A DNA stretch of 64,000 nucleotides from Meandrina meandrites (lineage: Eukaryota > Cnidaria > Anthozoa > Scleractinia > Meandrinidae). The stretch covers positions 40,161,895 to 40,225,894 of the forward strand of contig OY855905.1 in assembly GCA_963693305.1 (NCBI GenBank). The letters are read 5' to 3'. Each line of letters opens with the position of its first letter. The stretch's first letter is position 1. The position numbers and the translations under genes are program-made. Positions 28,294-38,834 of this stretch are shown here, piece after piece. The notes below the pieces were generated by a model. It worked only from the letters and a program-made list of their open reading frames with translations. It was not told the DNA's origin and did not search any database.

Positions 28294-28995
28294 ACGATGA
28301 CGTCATCGCTCCCAAAAACAGTCGTGGGCTCATAGGGCCCCTTTGATTTTATGTGGCATTGTCACGCTAATAAAGTGTTATCTTTTCATCAACGTGTTTA
28401 CAGGGCCGGGTTACCCTTGCATCAAGGTAACTCCAGCTGCCTTATAAACGCTCTCCAAGGGACAACTCGCCTACCAAGGACGAATTTTCACTGGTTTCCA
28501 GCCCCTTTGAATCGTGTTTGTGATGCTTGGTCGCCACATGCGGTTGCCAAGCACAAAAAGTTCTCCCGGTTGGTAGGGTAACCTTACCTGTCTATGTTTG
28601 CTTGTAAACTAGGGCTATCTTTGACCCTCTCGTCGGGGTTACCCAGCAATAGAGTTATATCCTTCCTGCTTGTAAGCAAAGCCTAAGATGGATCGTCTCA
28701 CCGATGGTTCACGTTTTAGGTACCCGAAAGTAGCGATAGAAATCAAGGCTGCTATTTGTCTTTTGCTTATTGCCCCCGCAGGGTTTCGGCCCAAGAACGA
28801 GAACGTTTATATCTACAAATTTGATCGCGATAAACTATAAGCAAGTGACTCAGTCCAAAACCGCGATTTGCCAGACAAAAACTGCTTGACCTGATAAAAG
28901 ACTTGGTTAGTCCAGCGGACGCGATTTGCAAGACGACATGCTGCATGTGAGATGAACAAATTATAGATTGTAACTGAGACCGGACAGAAAAAGAG
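28294..28995. other. Spacer with GGTTACCC-type repeat
   Basis: GGTTACCC or its complement occurs at about 28409, 28577 and 28637 within a moderately GC-rich block (28400-28660), perhaps the remains of a fold-back element. No gene seen. Confidence 0.35.
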
Positions 28996-29180
28996 AGCCG
29001 TGACCGAGTGATTTAGGGCGCTGGTCTCGTAATCCGAGGGTCCCGGGTTCAAGCCCTCCACCCTGCTATTAGCTGGATTTGTTTCACGGTCGTCCCAAGT
29101 TCAAATCCTCGGTCACGCTTTGTATATAGCCAACTGGCCTGCCTCCTGCCAGTTGGGATTTTTAATCATGTTATGTTCAT
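28996..29180 (+). mobile_element. tRNA-related SINE
   Basis: The head (28996-29067) has an A-box-like GACCGAGTGATTTAGGGC, an anticodon-loop-like CTCGTAA and a B-box GGGTTCAAGCC, resembling a tRNA-Thr(CGT). The stems are imperfect and no clean acceptor stem closes it, so it is not a functional tRNA. A body with CTCGGTCACG (reverse complement of the head's CGTGACCGAG) and a T-rich tail follows. Confidence 0.6.
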
Positions 29181-31429
29181 TTAATATTATTTGTTTCCTA
29201 TGTTTCAGTGGCATGCCTGAAAACTAGCTATCTCGAAGCTAAGTGCATGACCACTATAAACAACATTTAAAAAAAAAAGAGTTCTCGAGATAATTAAAAC
29301 TCGCAGCAGGAGTTTGCATTGACAGAGGTGAGAAAATCTCTCGGCATCTTTTCGACTCAGCTGCCGAGTTGGTCATTCTTGCTTTAGCTCAAATATTTTG
29401 AAAACAGTTGAGCTCAAATGGTAGTTTTTAAAAAAACGTTTGGCTATAACTTAAGTTTATCCTCACCGAGATTACACAGCAAAGCACGGCAAAATGATTT
29501 CAAGCTGTTGTAGTAACTGTCTTGTTTACGGGATCATTGATCTTTTGAAATTTTCTTCTGAAATTTTGCATAATTTTGCTTTCTTTTGCTTATCCACTTA
29601 GCTTTAACCAGTTTCTTCCAAATCGTACATCCTCGTCCCACCTTGAAGAAATCCATGTGATAGCTTGCCAGAAAATCACGAGAATAATTTAGAAAGCGAG
29701 CCACCATTGAGTGTTTTCTTTGTAAACGTCCCAAACAAAAAAAATCAATCAACTTACCAAATAGAAGATCCAAAATATCAAGCGAAATAATTGACTATAG
29801 CAACGGATACGCTTAAAAAACACTGATTAACAGCGGGGGCAGCTGCAGTGTCAACTACTCCTAGTTTAGAAAGCATAAACTTCACTCGTGCCTTCTTGTT
29901 AATCTCCTTCTCAGGGAAGTTACCTATTGAACTGTACCCATCTGACGGCGGACAGCTTCAAGTTTAAAAATTTAATAATTTTATTAGTGGTGTCATCAGC
30001 TACAATTGAAACACTAGTGTTTGGATTTGTCTCCATGGTGCAGAAAATCTTCTTAAAAAACTGCTTCGAAAACACCATAAACGATAACGTTTTTTCTATC
30101 AATTTTCTCAATACAGCAAAAAGGTGCACGTGCTACGTTGTTCGGAAAGAATAATTAATTTCTTATTATTTTGTGTAAATGATCCTTTTGTCTTGATAGC
30201 CATTACCATCGCAGCTTATATTACAATAGTTCATAACCATTCATAACATCGACTTGTTTCCTCGGATCCCTTAAACTAGAGTTTGGAATGTGATAACAGC
30301 TTTAGTTCATCAGCAACTCAGATGTTCACATGAAAATTAACTTCTCACACTTACTTGGATGACTCAGTTTTCGACCAAACTTATTTTTTTGTCAAGATAA
30401 ATACACAAAGCTTTATCAACTTTGAAAAGCTTCCAAGTTTAGGATTTTACAATCAGCAAGGTAAGTCAAATCAAATTTCTCGGGTTGCTTATAAGCCTTT
30501 AGAAATTTTGATATAGAAATTTATACCATTTTCGATACCGAACACCAAGAAACTCAGAGGCGAAGAATTTTTGTCAAGGCAAGCAACCAACGAGGAGAAT
30601 TACGAATTCCCGTCGGCGCATATAATGACCAAGAATCTAATCGAGAAGGAGCTTAATTAACTGCAAAATACCCGGCCACTCTAAAACTCAACTTGAAGCG
30701 GCTGCGAACTGAGTACCTCTATAATACAGGAGCTACGCAGCTATGAATACAGTATACAGTTATAGAACAGGGGCTACGCAGCCACGTTTTTACGCCGCTA
30801 CGACCAAATTTATAAAAGAATGGCTAGCGGCTACACAGCCACGTGGATACGAAGATGTACTTCTCTAAAACAGGGGCTTCGCAGCTATACCTTTCTAAAG
30901 TCTTCTATTTCATAATGGGATCATCGTCATGAATAACAATGCCCTCTTTGAACGCACGTTGAAATGAATGGCCAGGACAGGGAATTTATACCTTGGTCTT
31001 GATATTAAAGAAATAAATTAGAATTTAGTTAACCACATTAAAAAGCCCAAAGAAAGCCGAAATATGGCCGGGCAATTGCTGAACAATCTCCTTCAGCGAT
31101 GAAACAACCAAAGGGTTTTTTTGATCAACTGTTGAATGCTTACGTTTGCCGGCTTTGAGTGTTAAGTTCAAGAGGTGTTAAATGAATACCCCGACTCAAA
31201 AACATGATCTTTACCTCGTACTCGAATAACTTTTAAAAGGACACTGCCTATAAAAGGGATAGCTTCCCCCTTTTGTCACGAAATCCCTGTTTCAATGGCT
31301 TAATTAACGGGCTCTTGTCAGTTGTTACTACACCGAAAATAGATTTTGCCAGCTAATCGTCCAATCTTTTTTTAGTAACATCCGACGACATGGAAGTGTC
31401 CAAATTTTGCAAGTGTGATCCTCGCAGTG
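29181..31429. other. Intergenic, with a short-period repeat at 30715-30890
   Basis: Around 30730-30890 the phrase AGGGGCTACGCAGCCA recurs four to five times in diverged form (GGAGCTACGCAGCTAT, GGGGCTACGCAGCCAC, GCGGCTACACAGCCAC, GGGGCTTCGCAGCTAT). The rest has stops in all frames. A minus-strand frame at 29534-29773 has protein-like composition but no homology I recognise. Confidence 0.45.
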
Positions 31430-31790
31430 TGTAAGCAATTTAAGAAATTAAATTGCATTTTTCTCAAGGCTTCAACAAACGGGATTTGAACCCATGACCC
31501 CTGCGCGGCGTTCTACTAACTAAGCTATGAAGCCTTTACACGTTGGGCGAAGGTCAATTGTGAGGATCATTTTATTCATTTCATCATTTATCCCCAGTTC
31601 ATACACATATTCAATACGTCATCCACTCCATTTGCGGGATATTAGAACATACAATTGACCTGTTCCCAACGTTTCAAGGCTTCATAGCTCAGTTTGTAGA
31701 ACATCGCACCGGTTTCGCGGAGATAATGGGTTTAAATCCCGTTGTAGCCTTGGAATTTCTTTTCAAGCTAAAAGGTGCAATTGATCATTT
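31430..31790. repeat. Inverted pair of tRNA-like SINE copies
   Basis: A tRNA-like unit on minus (31466-31536) and a second on plus (31677-31751) face each other. Both read GGCTTCATAGCT-AGTT-GTAGAAC near the head and have a B-box-like GGGTTCAAAT / GGGTTTAAAT. Their upstream flanks are also inverted copies (TTGGGCGAAGGTCAATTGT against ACAATTGACCTGTTCCCAA), so the whole region can fold into a long hairpin. The anticodon arms are poor, so these are not functional tRNA genes. Confidence 0.75.
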
Positions 31791-33009
31791 CATTTATTTC
31801 AATATTTACATGCGTCAACTAAGACTGGAATGGGCGTAAATTTGGAGTCTTGAAAGTGGCAATGGCTAATAATTTCTGGCCTCATGTGGCACCTATAGGA
31901 CCCTTTAGGAAGGCGGGTCAGTCAACAACATGTTGGCATGTTGCTCGTCCTCAACGCTGATTGGGTGTCGCTAGGGTCGATGTAAAGACTAGTCAAGAGA
32001 TTGTAAAATACCTTGCTTGATTATGTATTTTACGTTCTTTTTATTACAAAGTTATACATGTAGTTATCGACAGCATAGAGCCGTTGGACTTAGCAACATG
32101 TCTTCTTATTGAGACTTTTTTTATGATTATAACCGTAAGTGTCAAGCCAGCATATGGCAACCCAAGCATCTTGTTATTCGTTTTTTCGTTCTTACTGATA
32201 TTGTCACTACTGATCCGTTTTGATTCTCTTTTCTAAATAAACCATAGGAGGGGATAAAGTGCCCGTATAGGTCACCCTACTACCCTATAGACTCACCTGG
32301 TTAGCTATCCCCCCTCCTCCCCAGTGTTGTTATTCTTGTGTTTGTTCCAAGGAAGCCTTGGATTAGGATCCCAGTAGCCTGGGAACCAGGGCCTCCTGGA
32401 AAGGAGGGAGAGGATTATGTTGTTGTCGTTGTTCCGAGGCAACCTGGAGATTAGCACCCCAGTAGTCTGGGAACAAGGGCGATTAAGTTGTTGTGGTTGT
32501 TCCCTAAGGGCCTTAGCTCGAAAAAAAAAAGAAAAGAAAAACGAAAGATTTAATTGTTGGCGGAGGGGCTACTCGCAGGCTAAGGGGGCCTGGGGATCAG
32601 AACCCCAGAGAGGATTAAGAGCTCTCTGTAGCCTGTGAACTAGGGCCTCATGAAGGGAGGAAGAGGACTTAAACCTTTCGTTGCCAACTAGCTGACCTGT
32701 GTTATCCTGAATGATTCCTATTAGTAACACGAGCACTTCATCCCCTAACCCTTTTTCTCCCATTGTACTCGCTTGTTGTTGTCTTGTTTGATTTCATGGG
32801 TTGGAAACATTAAAAAGAATTCTATTTAACTTTTGCTGTTTGTTTCACCAACATGGCCGCCATATCCATTGTTATTTGAATCCAACAGGACTGAGTAAGT
32901 ACGCGTTACAGTACAGAATTGACATCATTGTCTTACTAGTATATTCTTGCAAGTTTGAAACTGTTTTCTTCCTTGTTTTACATATTAAAAGCAGGTAAAT
33001 ACAGTCAAC
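31791..33009. other. Intergenic with GC-rich imperfect repeats (32330-32660)
   Basis: A unit with GTTGTTCC, then AACCTGGA or GCCTTGGA, then ATTAG-ACCCCAGTAG-CTGGGAAC occurs about three times between 32340 and 32520, with a further relic to 32660. A splice-acceptor-like TTTTACATATTAAAAGCAG ends at 32996, just before the ketohexokinase frame. No gene seen. Confidence 0.45.
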
Positions 33010-33992
33010 ATGCCTTCTCGACGAATCCTATGCGTTGGTCTTATTGCCCTTGATATTGTCAACACCTGTGAACGTTATCCAGAAGAGGACGAGGATATAA
33101 GAGCAATTTCACAAAGATGGCAGACCGGAGGAAATGCGTGTACCACTGCAACGGTTTTGACCCAGTTAGGAGTGGAGTGCGAGTTCCTTGGTTCCTTGTC
33201 AAGTGGAGTGGAGGCCGCATTTGTCTGTAAGCATCTGCTTGATCGGGGAGTGCGCTATGACAAATGTGTTTACCATACTGGCTGTGGCACGCCAACTGAA
33301 CGTCATTTGTAACATTGAGTCTGGCGTCTGGCAGCCGAGCCGTCGTCCATTCAAGGAATAACCTTCCAGAGCTTACCGTGTCTGCCTTCGAGAAAGTCAA
33401 CCTGGGAAACTACGACTGGATTCACTTTGAAGGCAGAAGAAATGAGGCCGAGATTGTCAAAATGATAGCCATTGTTGAAGAATTTAATTCCACTCGATCT
33501 TCCAACAACAAGATTGCTGTTTCTGTGGAGTTGGAAAAACCGAGAAAGAGTCTTTTTCAGTTGCTAGATAAAGCTGATGTCGTGTTTACAAGCAAAGATT
33601 TCGCCAAGTTCCTTGGTTTTTCCTCGCCTTCCGAGACTGTCAAGTATTTACGAAGCGAAATTAAGCCTGGTGCCAAAATTATTTGTGCTTGGGGAACGGA
33701 GGGTGCGTATGGTGTTGGTCCTGATGGTGAAGTAAAACATAGCAATGCCTACCCCGCTGAGAAAGTTGTCGACACCCTTGGAGCTGGGGACACATTCGTC
33801 GCTGGTGCAATTTTCAGTCTCATACGAGGGGCATCAGTAGAAGACGCATTGATCTTTGCCTGTAGATTGGCAGGATTAAAGTGTACTATGAACGGTAATG
33901 ATGGTCTTGTGGAAGCACTTTCTCGTAAAAATATAAGAACAATATCGATTATTAATCCCCATACGTGGGAAATGTCCTCCAGCAGTGTTTAA
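33010..33992 (+). pseudogene. Intronless ketohexokinase-like copy broken by a 5-base insertion
   Basis: The product would phosphorylate fructose (PfkB/ribokinase family). The first part (ATG 33010, 100 codons) has RILCVGLIALDI, GGNACTTATVLTQLG and a normal family N-terminus, then hits TAA at 33310. From about 33300 the next frame continues the family without a gap. It contains WIHFEGRRNEAE, VSVELEKPR, VFTSKDFAKFLGF, CAWGTEGA and the catalytic anion hole/base region DTLGAGDTF (33771-33797). Comparing the two halves, an extra five bases (ACTGA, 33295-33299) explain the break. Otherwise full length (about 325 codons) is present with no intron, which suggests a retrocopy. No poly-A tract or flanking target duplication was seen, so a natural intronless gene with an assembly error is possible. 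Confidence 0.8.
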
Positions 33993-34021
33993 ATCATTGT
34001 GATGTATTTCAAAATAATGTA

Positions 34022-34278
34022 CCGTATTTTATCGATTAAACGCCGGGTATCGAATAAACCCCGGGTCTCCAAGATGGACTTGAAAATAGGCCCCTCAGGT
34101 ATTTATTTTAATAAGCTGCAGGTATATTAGCAAAATACACTTTTTGTCAAAAATAATGAAATAAAAACCGTTGCTTTATGAAAACGGGCTCGAATGAACT
34201 GCAGTAGTCAAATAAACGCCGGGTCCACCAGGCCAAGTTTGAAATAAACGCCGGGGGCGTCTAATCGAGAAAATACTG
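34022..34278. mobile_element. MITE with TA target site (257 bp)
   Basis: The left end CCGTATTTTATCGATTAAAC and the reverse complement of the right end (CAGTATTTTCTCGATTAGAC) are terminal inverted repeats; TA flanks both (34020-34021 and 34279-34280). Internal AATAAACGCCGGG motifs repeat four times. No coding capacity; mariner-type. Confidence 0.8.
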
Positions 34279-34280
34279 TA

Positions 34281-36780
34281 CACCTAAATATATTGTAAGA
34301 GAGTTATCGGAAACGGTTATAGAGACACAAACGTATACATACCTTATTTATCCTCGAGCAATAAGCCATTTTCATTTGCATTCTACCTCAGTTTTAAAAC
34401 GAGTTCTGGTGCACAGCCAGCATTCCTCAGTTTTAAAACTGTCCCAAGAGAATTGGGACGAGTTTTTGTCGCCGGTTTTTTTTCCGGCCAATTCAAACAT
34501 AGACAACTGCACTGCAGGGTGCTGGCTCTTTGTTCACAACTCGTCTAGAACTGCGCCTTCTTGTTTCTAACTATAGTATCCTCGGTACTTTAAAAATCAC
34601 CACTGCAAGAGACAATTTTGCAAGCCGTTGACATAACTAACTTCTTAAATCATTCTATCAAATGCTGATACTGAAACAGTTCATCTTTGAATTTTATCTT
34701 AGTTTACATGTTCCCATCTATATGTTTTAAATTACACCGTTAAAAGAAAAATAAAAACAAACATAACTCTCAGTCCTGTGCGAAGGCTAATTGGAACGTG
34801 TTAACGTACACATCCTGGAGGCCAACAACTATTGTTGGTTTTGTACACATTTGGTATCGCTCAACAGTGGTCGACTATAATACTTCGTGAAGAGATGTTT
34901 TGACCATTTTTGTGGACGTCTGCAGCCTATATTTTTCATGTGTTTCATTTCCTCAGAAACGAAACGGTATTGTTTTGGATTCGATGTGAACTATTTACAC
35001 AATGGGGGCTACTACCCAATCAGAAGAACGTTCGTAACCACAATGTCAACATGTTGTCGTAAAGGCAAACATTCTCGTAAAAACAAATATCAAACATTCA
35101 AATATCGGAAAGATAATCGTCAGCAACACCAAAAACTATTGAGATTCGTTACAAATAGTAAGAAATACCTGACCACTGCAATGCTATTGCGATGTATTGG
35201 CGAAAAATAAAAAGTGAGCTCTTTCCTTGTTTAATTGTTAAGTAAACATGCATTCTAGCTATATTATGAGAAAAAAGAAAATTCCCACCAGTGAGAGCGC
35301 TTGCATGGAAGCAAAAAAACAAAGACACGATGCCTTGGCATGCGTCGTGTTTGCTGGCACAGAAGCCATGAAAAAAGGGCAAGAGAAGGGCAAATTAGAA
35401 AATTCCTTGTCATTCTTATCCTTCCGCGATCTGGAAACGAAACACTATTTCTTTTCTAAAAAGCTGCTTGTTTAAAGTCTTATTTGAATCACAATACACC
35501 AGATGGCAAATCGTGCCTGTTCCCGTATTATTTAATGTCAGTTATTTGGCCAGTTAAGTCAGTCAATTAAAGAGTTTCCACAAAATTGACATATACATCG
35601 AGGGAGTTCTATGAATGGGACATCACCTGGAGCCGTATGGTTGAACTGAGTGAGCCAGTTTAGCCATAACAGCTGGAGTGTTGTCGAATGCTACAAAGAC
35701 CATTTTTTTGCAACGATTAGTTTCCTGATAATGCTGCATTAGCAATTAAAACATATTAGTTTCAAATTTTTAATTAAAACTTACTAAAAAATGAGAAAAC
35801 TTCCTGTTCAAAACGAAAAGAAATTTGCATTTTAATTTCCGATAAACAAATTGATTGATGCTGGTACGCCAAATTAAACATTCAAATTTACTACGACTAA
35901 ACATCACATTAAAAGACAAACACAACATTAATATTAAGATAAAGATCACAATAATATTTGAAGAATGGCAAAAACTTTTAAAACAGCGTAGGGACTACCA
36001 AACGATCACATACCTTTTTGACTCTTTTCTGGTAAAATGATACAAGCATTCACTTTCGTCATCTTGAGGCAGCCTGGAAACTTCAGTTTCAAGGTAACAG
36101 CTTCACATTTGCTTATCATATTGCATGGGTCATTTGACTCTTTGAAGTATAAACCACAATATTATCATGTTGTTGATATTGGTTTAAAAAAAATTGAATG
36201 TATATTATGGGTAAAAAAGGCCGAAGATGTTCCTGCAAGTTAGTGATCTTTTTAATGACTATTTTTACTACTGAGTTTGCTATTAATCGAGGGGATTAAA
36301 CTGGTAAAAAAGCGTAAAACAAACGTTGGCAATGTGATAAAGAATACAGCTGAATACGGCAATCACAAGTTTTCTGAGCTGGAAGGTATCTTGTAAATAA
36401 GAGACTGTACTAGAGCAGCTATCATTTGTCCCTGAAAATTAAAGCTTGGCTGCAATTATACCGCGGGAAATATCTGGTGCTGTAGCCGCTAATAAAGGTA
36501 CTCTTTTTTTCAAATTTATAAGCCCCTAAACGAGATGGCCAAGATGGCCGACGGACACGTTGTACGAGCTGCGTAAATTTCGCTCTGGGGAGGCCCAGAT
36601 AGGCTTCGACATTCGAAGATAAAGTGCCGCGGAAAACTGAAATAACAAGAGCTAAATATAGAAAATTCCATGCGTTTCTTTTTAGGCTCTTGGTGTCCAA
36701 ACGACAGGTTCGCTCGCCCAGTTGTTTAGAGAACCCGTCTCCGAAGAGAAATAGACTAAAGAGCCAACAAAACAAAGAGA
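34281..36780. other. Intergenic, no gene seen
   Basis: AT-rich DNA with short unrelated frames. GTTTTAAAAC/TTTTAAAAC pairs occur near 34394 and 34430. From about 36500 the sequence probably belongs to the 5' part of the LINE that follows. Confidence 0.45.
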
Positions 36781-37628
36781 TGAGTACGGGCAGGGAGTCC
36801 GAAGATCCAATCGCCTTGAAGATCATCATGGACAAGCTTAACTTAAAACGAGAATAGAAGACAATTTCACACAGATGCATTCGCAAATGGCCGAACTAAG
36901 GTGTGCGTTCAAGCAACAAATTGATGGTGTCAACGTCAAATGTTAAAGAGATCGAAAAATCGCTCGAGAACGCGCGGGCAGTCAGGCGAAAACGAATAAA
37001 GATTCAAAAAAGATCTCACCCTGAGGACATGCTGGACAAGCATACATCGACCATTCAAGAACTCCAAGCTGAGGTGAAAAAAATTCGTGTTGACAACGAT
37101 CAACTGCTGCCATCACTCAAAGAGACCCAAGAAAAGTTATCGCTTTAGAAAACTACACCAGAAGAGAAAACCTGAGATTCAAAAACATTCCTGAACCAGG
37201 AGATGAAAATTGTTGGGACATAGTTTATGATATAATAGAAAACGAGTTAAAGATCAGCACCGAAGATATAAGGTTTCATGCCTTACATCGTTTCGGTAAA
37301 ACAGCTTCCCAAAATGATCACGACAATTCTACGCCATCGCGTCCACGACCGATAATTGCCAGATTCGTTAGCCGAGAAGATACAGAACAAGTTCTATCAG
37401 CAAAAAAATCGGCTAAAAAGATCCGAAAGGTATAAAGATGCCTACATGACCAAAGATTATGCTCGAGCGATACAAAAGGAAAGAAGATCTTTGATTAAAG
37501 CTAGTATGCTTGTCGCAAAAGAAAAGGGACGAGAACCTAAAGTAATCAACCGAAGCCTGTTTTTTGACAACCAAATGTGTGACATCAATTCTATCCCGGT
37601 CGAATTTAGATCAGTAGTTGTCAGTTGA
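36781..37628 (+). pseudogene. L1-type LINE ORF1 remnant
   Basis: Pieces in shifting frames give a short N-terminus, a coiled-coil-like part (about 36940-37145, rich in E, K and Q) and a segment reading ENYTRRENLRFKNIPE (37148-37195), the signature at the start of the RRM-like domain of L1-type ORF1 nucleic-acid chaperones. RPIIARFVSRED follows (about 37350), then a C-terminal part with ERRSLIKASMLVAKEKGR (about 37480). At least three frameshifts or stops break it. Confidence 0.8.
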
Positions 37629-38740
37629 AATCCGTACCAACCAAGGAATGTGTCTTTTTCCCCTTTTCTCTCCATACAGCAAAACGAAGTCGTTGGGTAT
37701 TCCCTGTACTTCCAACCTCCGCGAAGCAAATGTACGTAAATGTAGTTTTGTTTAAGTGTAGGTTTTTTAGGGCTGCATATTTAATGTTATTTAGCGACGT
37801 ATTTTGTACTAATTTATTTTCTGGGTGTTTCTGTTTACTGTTTATTACAATTGTTTTACGCTTTGAAAGTTGCACAGGGCAATTGCTCTGTACTGACGTT
37901 AAACGCTTTAGGGCTTAGGAATCATATAAAAAGAATGAGCATCTTAGCCAAAAATGCCAGCTTTATTTTCTGCAGGAAATTTATTCCGAGCCAAAAGATG
38001 AAAAATTTTGGAGAAGCGAGTGGGGTGGTGGCATTTTCTTTACGCACGGTTGTTCTGCTCACAGCAAAGGGGTCTGTATTCTCATTAACCCTTCTCTCAG
38101 CTGAACATCACCAATAGAAACGTCCAGCAAATATCTAGAGGGATTGATTGTTTCAATCAATCTAACACTTAAAACAGTCAATATTTCGCTATGAAACGTG
38201 TTTTTGCATAACCTGAATGAATAAAACGGAATGCCACACTACAATCACTAGACAAAAGAGGCGACACCCCATGGAAAGCATCTACCTCAATGATGGAAGA
38301 ATAAGAACTAATTGATGTCTTTATGAAACAATAATATCCGCGCAAGCTGTGCTTTTCTTTTGAATCAAAAGCCTTGAAAGTAAGCTCAAGAACAGATTTC
38401 TTCCTGGCTGCACGACCCTTGACCGACTTGACCAATAGGGTTTTGAACATTGAAACCAAGACTTCAAACGCGCCAGATCACGAAGCAATAAAACTCACTT
38501 TAAAACTCCTAGAAGAAAAGCGGGGACCAGGACTATGGAAGTTCAATAATATTCCCTTGTTGAAGATGAAAAATACGTAAAACAGATGAAAGGAAATTAT
38601 CCTATTGTAGGTAAAAAATACTGAGAACTGAAAGATAAAAGATTAAGGTTAATAATAGGCCTTCTCATCGCTTACACGAAGAACAAGGCTAAAAAGTAAC
38701 GCAAAAGCGAATCAGACCTTCAAATCCGCCCGGAAGACCT
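37629..38740 (+). pseudogene. L1-type LINE ORF2, endonuclease part only
   Basis: After a short spacer, broken frames show the APE-type endonuclease: TLNALGLRN and KRMSIL (about 37898-37945), a FLQEIYSEP catalytic segment (about 37970), SKGVCILINP (about 38065), a SSRTDFFLAARPL segment (38380-38410) and DHEAIKLTL with the conserved DH pair (about 38478). It ends with a GPGLWKFNN segment and a following LKDKRL stretch. No reverse transcriptase is present; sequence stops at an (AAAT)n tract. Same strand and order as ORF1, so one truncated element. Confidence 0.8.
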
Positions 38741-38744
38741 GGAC

Positions 38745-38745
38745 A

Positions 38746-38832
<87 letters not shown>

Positions 38833-38834
38833 AT
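38745..38834. repeat. (AAAT)n microsatellite
   Basis: About 22 uninterrupted copies of a four-base unit follow directly after the LINE remnant. Confidence 0.95.

Noticed and set aside
28996..29067. A functional tRNA-Thr gene
   Set aside because: The B-box is good, but the anticodon and acceptor stems do not pair; SINE-like body and tail follow.
29534..29773. Minus-strand frame of 79 codons rich in lysine
   Set aside because: Protein-like composition only; no homology or gene context.
31466..31751. Functional tRNA genes on both strands
   Set aside because: Anticodon arms are not formed and both copies sit in a mirrored repeat.
33315..33992. A separate gene starting at 33315 (225 codons)
   Set aside because: The first codon is TTG and the protein is simply the second half of the ketohexokinase family sequence after a frameshift.
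34887..35475. Two frames of 75-107 codons in the 34.9-35.5 kb stretch
   Set aside because: Low-complexity basic composition without domain or splice context; expected by chance in AT-rich DNA.
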